From an uncultured Rhodospirillales bacterium (GTDB taxonomy: Bacteria; Pseudomonadota; Alphaproteobacteria; ATCC43930; CGMCC-115725), in contig CAIKMD010000006.1 in assembly GCA_903828515.1 (NCBI GenBank), positions 930,001 to 994,000 on the forward strand: DNA of 64,000 bases, written 5' to 3'. The translations under genes were made by a program, and so were the position numbers. Positions 53,961-60,171 of this stretch are shown here, one piece after another. How positions within the stretch are numbered: the first letter of the stretch is position 1; every line of letters starts with the position of its first letter. The notes below the pieces were generated by a model. That model had not been told where the DNA came from. It saw nothing but the letters and a program-made list of their open reading frames with translations, and did no database searches.

Positions 53961-53988
53961 CCCTCTCCTCCCTTCGGGGAGGAGAGGG
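53961..53988. terminator. perfect 12-bp stem with TTCG loop
   Basis: CCCTCTCCTCCC (53961-53972), loop TTCG, GGGAGGAGAGGG (53977-53988). It is a perfect inverted repeat with a UUCG tetraloop in RNA, one of the most stable hairpins possible. It lies between the binding protein gene and TauD-family gene. It is flanked by a purine-rich GTTGGGGGAGGG and resembles the intergenic repeat family's outer blocks. It has no T-run, so termination is uncertain. Confidence 0.55.
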
Positions 53989-54035
53989 TTGGGGGAGGGT
54001 CGACCGGCAACCGGACTCATGGGGAGTTTTCGCGA

Positions 54036-54854
54036 ATGTCTGAAACCTTCGACGTGCAGCCCATGACCGGCCGGATCGGCGCCGAGATTTTCGGCGTCGA
54101 CCTGACCAAGCCCTTGAGCAATCGCGAGGTCGGGCAGATCCACGACACCCTCACCGAATATCAGGTGATCTTCTTCCGCGACCAGAAGCTCGATCACGAA
54201 AGTCATCAGCGCCTCGCCGGGCATTACGGCGAAATCGTCAAACCCTTCGGCAAGAGCGTCGAGGGTTTTCCGGGCATCGGGCGCCATCACGTCGACGAAA
54301 CCTCGGATCACGTCGCCGGCGACATGTGGCACACCGATCATTCCTGCGACGAAATTCCGCCGATGGGCACGATCCTTTATATGCACACCGTGCCGAAGCA
54401 CGGCGGCGATACGCTGTTCTCGTCGATGTATGCCGCCTATGACGCGCTGTCCGATCGGATGAAGGCGCATCTCGAAGGCCTCACCGCCGAGCATGACGGC
54501 CCGCAGGTCTATGCGCGCTATTACGGCCGCGAAAAGACCACCGGCAAATATCCGATCAATTCGCATCCGGTGATCGGCATTCATCCCGCCTCGAAAAAGA
54601 AGTTCCTTTTCGTCAACGCGCAGTACACGACGCGGATCAACGAGCTTTCGCCGGCGGAATCGAGCGCGCTGTTGCGCTATCTCAACGAGCATTGCGCTGA
54701 TGCTGCCTTTCAGGTCCGCTTCCGCTGGCGTCCGCACTCGATCGCCTTCTGGGACAATCTCGCGACCCAGCATTACGCGATCTGGGACTACTTCCCCCAG
54801 GTCCGCTCGGGCTTCAAGGCGGTGATCTCGGGCCAGAAATTCGCGATGGCGTAA
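54036..54854 (+). CDS. TauD/TfdA-family 2-oxoglutarate-dependent dioxygenase
   Basis: A 272-aa Fe(II) enzyme. The iron motif is GDMWHTDHSC (H99-x-D101); the distal His appears in NLATQHYAIWDY and the 2-oxoglutarate Arg region follows in the C-terminus. The opening VQPMTGRIGAEIFGVDLTKPLS is the typical TauD/TfdA start. Members desulfonate taurine, open aryl-oxyalkanoates or hydroxylate other carboxylates. The substrate may be what the neighbouring binding proteins capture. ATG 54036 was chosen because the family N-terminus begins there. It lies tail to tail with another binding protein gene; repeat copy C fills the gap. Confidence 0.93.
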   Translation: MSETFDVQPMTGRIGAEIFGVDLTKPLSNREVGQIHDTLTEYQVIFFRDQKLDHESHQRLAGHYGEIVKPFGKSVEGFPGIGRHHVDETSDHVAGDMWHTDHSCDEIPPMGTILYMHTVPKHGGDTLFSSMYAAYDALSDRMKAHLEGLTAEHDGPQVYARYYGREKTTGKYPINSHPVIGIHPASKKKFLFVNAQYTTRINELSPAESSALLRYLNEHCADAAFQVRFRWRPHSIAFWDNLATQHYAIWDYFPQVRSGFKAVISGQKFAMA

Positions 54855-54861
54855 TCAGTTC

Positions 54862-55009
54862 TTGCCCCTCTCCGCGCAAAGCGGGGAGAGGGAGGGGCCC
54901 GTTGCGATAGCAACGGGAGGGTGAGGTGTGATCGGATAGCGTCGCCGCCCACCTCACCCGCTCGCGATGCTCGCACCCTCTCCCCCCAATGGGTGGAGAG
55001 GGTTTGTGA
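54862..55009. repeat. palindromic intergenic repeat, copy C
   Basis: About 148 bases sharing the blocks of copies A and B: CCTCTCCGCGC..GCGGGGAGAGG, CCCGTTGC..GCAACGGG (compensated base changes in the stem), GTGAGGTGTG..CCACCTCAC and CCTCTCCCC..GGAGAGG. The compensatory changes keep the hairpins. It lies between convergent genes. Confidence 0.85.
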
Positions 55010-55010
55010 G

Positions 55011-55865
55011 CTACTCCAGCACGATCTCCGGCTTGCGGCTCAGTTCGTGGTCGAGGCCATACGTGTCGTAGAGCTTGGCCTCGACGCCGTTGGCCTGCAG
55101 CACGATGAACGAATCGTAGATCGCGCGTTCCAGTTCCGCATTGCCCTTCTTGACCCCGACGCCGACCCGGAGGTCGTTGGAATAGACGAAGGCGAGGGTG
55201 AAGATTTTCGGGTCGTAGGCGAGCTTGGCGCCGACGCCGAGATAGACATCCGCCCGATCGTTGGTCAGCAGCAGCAGGCTCTCGGTGCGGCCGGGCGTGG
55301 TGATGATCTCGATCTCGGGCTTGCCGGCGGCGACGCAGGCCGCGCTGACTTCCTTGAGCTTCACTAGCTCATAAGTGCCGACCACCGACGCGCCGCGCAC
55401 GCCGCACAGATCGTCGAGCGAATGAATCTTCTTCACGTTGGCGTTCATCACCACGCCGCCCGATCCGCCGGTCATGTACATGACGAAATCGACCGCCTTG
55501 GCGCGCTCGGGGTTATAGAACAGGCTCGACCAGGCGAGGTCGATCTGCCCGGCGGTGACCGAGAGGACGAGGCCCGAAAACGGCGAGGGCGCGAAGTCGA
55601 AATTGACGCCGATGCAGGCAAACGTCGCGCGCGCGAAATCGGCGACGAAGCCGGTCATGCGCTCGAAATTATTCGGATCGCGATAACTGAACGGCGGGCT
55701 GTCGCCGGTGACGCCGACCTTGAGGGTCTTGCCGGCAAGGCCCGGATATTTCGTCGCGACCTTTTCCGGCTCGCAGCGCGCATCGGCGGCGCGCGCCGGT
55801 TGTATCGACACGACAAAGCCCACCAGCAGCGCGAGCGACAACAGACACATCAAACGTTGCTTCAT
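55011..55865 (-). CDS. family 3 substrate-binding protein, orphan, homologue of the 52.9 kb gene
   Basis: About 284 aa with signal peptide (KQRLMCLLSLALLVGFVVSIQPARA). The mature opening RCEPEKVATKYPGLAGKTLKVGVTGDSPPFSYRD and the repeated KKIHSLDDLCGVRGASVVG match the protein at 52934-53785, so the two are paralogues placed on opposite strands on either side of the dioxygenase gene. ATG 55865 gives the signal peptide; a longer open frame upstream is not needed. No transporter membrane genes accompany it. It may feed a dioxygenase substrate into the cell together with a distant permease. Confidence 0.9.
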   Translation of the reverse strand: MKQRLMCLLSLALLVGFVVSIQPARAADARCEPEKVATKYPGLAGKTLKVGVTGDSPPFSYRDPNNFERMTGFVADFARATFACIGVNFDFAPSPFSGLVLSVTAGQIDLAWSSLFYNPERAKAVDFVMYMTGGSGGVVMNANVKKIHSLDDLCGVRGASVVGTYELVKLKEVSAACVAAGKPEIEIITTPGRTESLLLLTNDRADVYLGVGAKLAYDPKIFTLAFVYSNDLRVGVGVKKGNAELERAIYDSFIVLQANGVEAKLYDTYGLDHELSRKPEIVLE

Positions 55866-56019
55866 TCGCCGCTTACCCTTTGCATCTCGATGGTCCGAAA
55901 GGACATGCCATCGATTTCGCAAGAACCATGCCATGGACGGGCGCGCGGGAACCGGCGTTTCGCGCGGGGCCTCGCGCGCGTTATGCCCAATTTATAAGGG
56001 GATGCCGCCCATCAAAGCG

Positions 56020-56085
56020 GCAGGGCCAGGCGGGTTTGGCGGCGGCTTCGAGTTCCACCATCGATTGCAGGATCGTCTTCACGCG
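56020..56085 (-). pseudogene. decayed fragment of a MaoC-dehydratase 3-prime end
   Basis: Read leftward, this segment encodes VKTILQSMVELEAAAKPAW. That matches the C-terminal VKMILQSTVELEGAAKPAC of the MaoC gene at 57.1 kb, on the same strand. The frame then differs and no stop or start fits. It lies just before the ATG of the intervening binding-protein gene. So the binding protein gene seems to be flanked by two copies of the MaoC end, one complete and one a remnant. A duplication or insertion event is likely. Confidence 0.6.
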
Positions 56086-56122
56086 TGCCCTGCCCTATGA
56101 TCGATGCGACAGGGAGGACGGA

Positions 56123-57097
56123 ATGGGATCGGTGGTTTCGCGCCGCGCCGCATTGACCACGCTGGCGGGCGCGTTCGTGTTGCAGCACGTTCCGACGGCG
56201 AAGGCCGCGGACCGGTTGCGCGTCGGCAAGGCATCGGCGGAGAATTTCGGCAACGTGCCGCTCGACGTCGGCATGGAATACGGCATCTTCGACAGGCTGG
56301 GTCTGACGATCGAGAAGTTCAATTTCGGCGGCGGCTCGCGGGTGGCGCAGGCGATGGTGGCGGGCTCCGTCGACATCGCGCTGAGCGGCGGCCCCGAGAT
56401 GGCGTTCGTCGCCAAGGGCGCGCCCGAGATCGCGGTCGCCTCCATCTCGAGTTCCGCGGCCTTCATGGGGCTCGTGGTCGGCGCGCAATCGACGGCGCGC
56501 GGCGTCGACGACCTGAAGGGCCAGAACATCAGCATCGCCAGCGTCGGCTCGGTGACCGAGTGGATGGTCGAGGCGCTGAACCGCTCCAAAGGTTGGACCG
56601 CGCCGGGCGACCGGATGACCCCCGTGGTGGCCGGCGGCTCGACCCAGACGACGCTCGCGACATTGAAGAGCGGCGCGGCGGCCGCCAGCCTCACCGCGAC
56701 GCAGGTGGGATTCGCCTATGAGGCGCAGAATGCCGGGCGGCTCCTGATCGACTGCTCGTCCTATGTCGGGAGCTTCGAGATCTTCACCACCTATGCAAGC
56801 ACCGCGCTCGTCAACGACAACCCGGACGCGCTGCGGCGCTTCCTCAAGGGCTGGTACGAATCGGTTGCGTTCATGAAGACTCATAAAGCCGAGACGGTGC
56901 AGGTCACGGCGAAGGTCACGGGCTATCCGCTCGAGGTAGCCACGCGCCTCTACGACATGTTCATGGGGAAATTCTCGACCGACGGAAGGTGGGACCCGCA
57001 GGCGATCGAGACGCTGCGCCGCTCCTTCGCCGATCTCAAGACAATCGACGGCCCGATCGACATGACGAAGCTCTATACCGACCGGTTCCTTCCCTAG
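56123..57097 (+). CDS. NMT1/NitT-TauT type substrate-binding protein, orphan
   Basis: About 324 aa. The N-terminus has SRRAALTTLAGAFVLQHV with a twin-arginine, then TAKAAD as a likely cleavage site, so Tat or Sec export. The mature part reads ASAENFGNVPLDVGMEYGIF then SGGPEMAFVAKGA, the NMT1/SsuA-like pattern. A GTTEW-like ISIASVGSVTEWMV and DIALSGG lie in the ligand lobe. ATG 56123 follows AGGGAGGACG. Its stop overlaps the MaoC gene stop in a CTAG. It has no permease neighbours. Ligand unknown. Confidence 0.88.
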   Translation: MGSVVSRRAALTTLAGAFVLQHVPTAKAADRLRVGKASAENFGNVPLDVGMEYGIFDRLGLTIEKFNFGGGSRVAQAMVAGSVDIALSGGPEMAFVAKGAPEIAVASISSSAAFMGLVVGAQSTARGVDDLKGQNISIASVGSVTEWMVEALNRSKGWTAPGDRMTPVVAGGSTQTTLATLKSGAAAASLTATQVGFAYEAQNAGRLLIDCSSYVGSFEIFTTYASTALVNDNPDALRRFLKGWYESVAFMKTHKAETVQVTAKVTGYPLEVATRLYDMFMGKFSTDGRWDPQAIETLRRSFADLKTIDGPIDMTKLYTDRFLP

Positions 57098-57552
57098 TCG
57101 GCGGGAAACAGCAGCCCGATCTGTTCGGCGACGCAGGCGGGCTTGGCCGCGCCTTCGAGTTCGACCGTCGATTGCAGGATCATCTTCACGCCCGGCGGAT
57201 CGTCCTCGAGCGACACGAGCTTGAACCGCGCGCGCACGCGCGATCCGCTCGGCACCGGCGTCGGAAACCGCACCTTGTTGAGCCCGTAATTGAGCCGGTG
57301 TTTGAGCTTGTCGATGCGCCAGGTCTCGGACGACAGCCCGGCGATCAGCGACAGGGTCAAAAACCCGTGCGCGATCGTGTGCCCCATCGGCGAGGCGGCG
57401 GCGCGCGCCACGTCGACATGGATCCATTGGAAATCGCCGGTCGCCTCGGCAAACGCATCGATCATCACCTGATCGACGACGAGCCATTCGCTGACCGCGA
57501 TCTCCTCGCCGACGACGGCGCGGAAGGAATCGATATCGGGAAAAATGCGCAT
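57094..57552 (-). CDS. MaoC-like hydratase (R-specific enoyl-CoA hydratase type)
   Basis: A 152-aa single hot-dog domain. The motif DAFAEATGDFQWIHVDVARA (residues ~33-52) carries the catalytic Asp (D-x4-H) and His of MaoC/PhaJ. GHTIAHGFLTLSLI is the conserved helix. Such enzymes hydrate enoyl-CoA esters in fatty acid or aromatic breakdown. It starts at ATG 57552, giving the usual N-terminus (RIFPDIDSFRAVVGEEIAVSEW). A partial copy of its 3-prime end lies 1 kb to the left. The stop is shared with the convergent binding-protein gene through CTAG. The next gene on the left-going strand starts 346 bases upstream. Confidence 0.92.
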   Translation of the reverse strand: MRIFPDIDSFRAVVGEEIAVSEWLVVDQVMIDAFAEATGDFQWIHVDVARAAASPMGHTIAHGFLTLSLIAGLSSETWRIDKLKHRLNYGLNKVRFPTPVPSGSRVRARFKLVSLEDDPPGVKMILQSTVELEGAAKPACVAEQIGLLFPAD

Positions 57553-57565
57553 GGGGCGAGTGTAC

Positions 57566-57898
57566 TTACATCGAACACGCGGCGCCATCGTCCGGCGCGA
57601 TGGCGAATTCTTTCCCCGCGATGAACGTCAACGCGTTGCGGCACAGGGCCGAGCGCCCCGGCGCCCGCTCGATGAATTGGAGAAAATAGGCTCCCGGCTC
57701 GATGCCCGACATCGGCGCGCACTCGCCGGGTTTCAAGGCCGACGACACGGCAAAGGCGCTCGCCCCCTTGGTCAGGACGACATCGGCCACATCGACGGCC
57801 ATCCGGTTGCAGATCGTCGACGGCGCCTCCGACGCATGGCCGGCGGTCGACGCCAATCCAGCGAGCATCGCCGCCGCACCTATCCTGCCGAACCGCAT
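57566..57898 (-). CDS. small exported protein of unknown function
   Basis: A 110-aa protein with a signal peptide (RIGAAAMLAGLASTAGHASEA). The mature part holds four cysteines (ICNRMAV, GECAPM, ALCRNAL, AACSM) that could form two disulfides, and a strand-rich middle VVLTKGASAFAVSSALKPGEC. No family was recognised. ATG 57898. It lies 14 bases upstream of the MaoC gene on the same strand, so they could be one transcript. It is divergent from the exported isochorismatase-fold gene. Confidence 0.7.
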   Translation of the reverse strand: MRFGRIGAAAMLAGLASTAGHASEAPSTICNRMAVDVADVVLTKGASAFAVSSALKPGECAPMSGIEPGAYFLQFIERAPGRSALCRNALTFIAGKEFAIAPDDGAACSM

Positions 57899-58064
57899 CG
57901 CGACACTCCCTATCGGTTGGCGCAGGCTAAACAGGCGCCGCGTTTTGACAAGGACGATCTTCGCGCCAGACCCCGCTTGTCAAACTCCGCCCGACGGGGC
58001 AGGTTGCGACCCGCCGGCATGGATCATCCGGCGAATGCCGGAAAAATTGATAATGGAGGAAGCG

Positions 58065-58694
58065 ATGAAGATTGGTTTGGGCATTTTGGCGGCGGCGGTT
58101 CTGGCGATCGGATTTTGCGCGCCGGCATCGGCGGCCAACATCATCGACGAATGGAGCAACGTCAAACCCGACGCCGCGCCGGCGTTGAAGCCGGCGACGG
58201 TCGATCCGAAGACCACGGCGCTTATCGTGATGGATCTCCTCAAGCAGAACTGCAACGAGAACCGCCCGCGCTGCCTCGACTCGATTCCGAAGGTCAAGGC
58301 GCTGATCGCGTCGGCCACGGCCAAGGGCGTGACGGTGATCTGGACGCTGTTTCCCGGACCGAAGGGCGAGGATTTTATTCCCGACGTCGCGCCGCCGGCG
58401 GGAACCAGTTTCGTGGTCGCCCCGGCCGACAAGTTCACCCGCACCGATCTCGAAAAGATGCTGAAGGACAAGGGCATCGCGACAATCATCACCGTCGGCG
58501 CGACGGCCGAAGGCGCGGTTCTCTATACCGCAAGCGATGCGGCGCTGAAGGGCTTCAAGGTGATCGTGCCGGTCGACGGCATGTCGGCGGGCGGCCTCTA
58601 TCCCGAACAGGTCACCGCGTGGACGCTCGCCCATGCGCCGACCATCGCCCAGAACATCACGCTGACCAAGACGGACATGATTTCCTTTCCGTAA
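58065..58694 (+). CDS. exported isochorismatase-fold hydrolase-like protein
   Basis: About 209 aa with a signal peptide (GLGILAAAVLAIGFCAPASAAN), unusual for this mostly cytosolic family. The catalytic Asp is in TALIVMDLLKQN. The position that holds the nucleophilic Cys in nicotinamidase-like enzymes (G-x-x-T-x-x-C-V) reads GATAEGAVLYTASDA, with Ala instead of Cys. Phenazine-type isochorismatases also lack this Cys, so activity without it is possible. ATG 58065 follows AATGGAGGAAGCG. An intrinsic terminator lies 20 bases after the stop, facing the OmpA gene. Function in the periplasm is unknown. Confidence 0.82.
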   Translation: MKIGLGILAAAVLAIGFCAPASAANIIDEWSNVKPDAAPALKPATVDPKTTALIVMDLLKQNCNENRPRCLDSIPKVKALIASATAKGVTVIWTLFPGPKGEDFIPDVAPPAGTSFVVAPADKFTRTDLEKMLKDKGIATIITVGATAEGAVLYTASDAALKGFKVIVPVDGMSAGGLYPEQVTAWTLAHAPTIAQNITLTKTDMISFP

Positions 58695-58712
58695 GGCGCG
58701 CGTCGTTCCAAC

Positions 58713-58747
58713 AAAAACCCCGCGAGCAGACACTCGCGGGGTTTTTT
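58713..58747. terminator. bidirectional intrinsic terminator
   Basis: ACCCCGCGAG (58717-58726), loop CAGACA, CTCGCGGGGT (58733-58742), preceded by A-run 58713-58717 and followed by T-run 58742-58747. It is placed between the convergent isochorismatase-fold gene and OmpA-family gene and serves both. The stem is perfect (10 bp). Confidence 0.93.
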
Positions 58748-58768
58748 CGCACGGCCCAGCGAGGCTGG

Positions 58769-59968
58769 TTACATCGCGACTTCGACGCGGCGGTTCTGCG
58801 GCTCGCGCACGCCGTCGGCGGTCGGCACGCGCGGGGTGTCTTCGCCGTGCCAGCTCTCATCGATCTTCGAGGCGGGCACGCCGTCTTTGACCAACGCGGC
58901 CTTGACCGTGTCGGCGCGGCGCTTCGACAGCGCGAGATTATAGGCGGGGGTGCCGGCGCGATCGGTATAGCCGGCGATGGAAACGCCCGTCTTGCCGCTC
59001 TTGAACGCGGCGGCGGCGGCATCGACCACTTTCGCGCCGTCAGCGGTGAGCGTCGATTTATCGAAATCGAAGAACACGATGAATTTCTGCGCCGAGGGGG
59101 CGGGGGCGGCCGCGACCGGCGGCGGCGGGGCGGGCGGGGTGGCCAAGGCCGGCGGCGGAGCGGCAGGCGCGCCGAAGGCGAAGCGCAGCCCGATGCTCAC
59201 CGTATGCACGTCGAGATCGCCCGACTTCGAGACCGTCAGCGGGTTGACCGAGCCGATGATGGATGGCGGGAAGCCGCTGCCATAGGTGCCGGTCGAGAGC
59301 GTGCCGAGATCGAGATATTTATAGGCGAGTTCCAGCGTCAGTTGCGGCGTTATCGCATAACCCACGCCGGCGCCGATGCCCCAGGCGAAGTTGGTCGTGG
59401 TCGAGCCGCTGAGCGTGCCCGGAAATATGGTACCCAGCACGTTGAGGCTGCCGTTGAGCGTGCCGAGGCGGTTGCTCGCGAAGCCGATGCCGCCGTCGAT
59501 GAAGGGCTGGAACGGCCCGAGGTCGTACCACGGCTTTACCAGCGGGTTGAGGTCGAGGTAGGCATTGAGCATGCCGACCGTCGAGGTCAGATCACCCGAA
59601 CCGCGCCAGGTTATTCCTGGAATCAGACCGCCGGTCGTGCTGCCGTTGACCTTGAACGCCGAGAGGTAATCGAGGCTGAAATCCATCCGGAACAGCGGCG
59701 TGAAGCGGTAGCCGATCGCGGCGCCGAAATAGGGCGAGTTGCCGGGCGAGGACGGGAAGATGGCGGTACCGAGCGATGAGCGCGTGCTGTTGGTCGGAAC
59801 GCTGTCCTGGAAATTCGTGCCCTGGCCGAAGCCGACGCCCGCCTCGCCGCGGATATAGACGCCGGCGGGCACCCAGGAAAACTGACTCTCCAACGAATCC
59901 GCCCGCGCCGAGACCGAACCGAACGCCGCCGCGCCGAGCGCCGTCGCCGCCACCAACCACTTTTTCAC
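58769..59968 (-). CDS. OmpA-family outer membrane protein (beta-barrel plus peptidoglycan-binding domain)
   Basis: About 399 aa from GTG 59968 (a TTG 12 bases upstream is also open). A signal peptide KWLVAATALGAAAFGSVSARA is followed by an eight-strand-like barrel with FGAAIGYRFTPLFRMDFSLDYL, WGIGAGVGYAITPQLTLELAYKYLDLG and VSIGLRFAFG. An Ala/Pro-rich hinge near residues 270-295 links to the OmpA C-terminal domain: FFDFDKSTLTADGAKVVDAA and GYTDRAGTPAYNLALSKRRA, which binds diaminopimelate. It anchors the outer membrane to the wall and may be a major surface protein. A terminator lies 22 bases after the stop. Confidence 0.92.
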   Translation of the reverse strand: MKKWLVAATALGAAAFGSVSARADSLESQFSWVPAGVYIRGEAGVGFGQGTNFQDSVPTNSTRSSLGTAIFPSSPGNSPYFGAAIGYRFTPLFRMDFSLDYLSAFKVNGSTTGGLIPGITWRGSGDLTSTVGMLNAYLDLNPLVKPWYDLGPFQPFIDGGIGFASNRLGTLNGSLNVLGTIFPGTLSGSTTTNFAWGIGAGVGYAITPQLTLELAYKYLDLGTLSTGTYGSGFPPSIIGSVNPLTVSKSGDLDVHTVSIGLRFAFGAPAAPPPALATPPAPPPPVAAAPAPSAQKFIVFFDFDKSTLTADGAKVVDAAAAAFKSGKTGVSIAGYTDRAGTPAYNLALSKRRADTVKAALVKDGVPASKIDESWHGEDTPRVPTADGVREPQNRRVEVAM

Positions 59969-60171
59969 CAGAACCCCCAAACGACACGAAATCGATGGGC
60001 TTCTTTAGAGCGTTTCGCTGCGGTGCGAAATGAAAACTTCGGTATGGAGGTAAAGCGTTTCCGGCGTTCGTTCAACGCACCCCCCTCGCTTGACAGGCTC
60101 GCGCGCGGGCGCGCGTAATAAAACCCAACAACGCGCCGGTCGCGCGCGGGAAGAATGTTGGGGAGAACACC

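Noticed and set aside
57545-59779. A 744-codon plus-strand open frame across 57.5-59.8 kb
   Set aside because: It runs through the small exported gene, the isochorismatase-fold gene and the OmpA gene, and includes the terminator at 58.7 kb. Its translation is Arg/Gly/Asp-rich with no domain.
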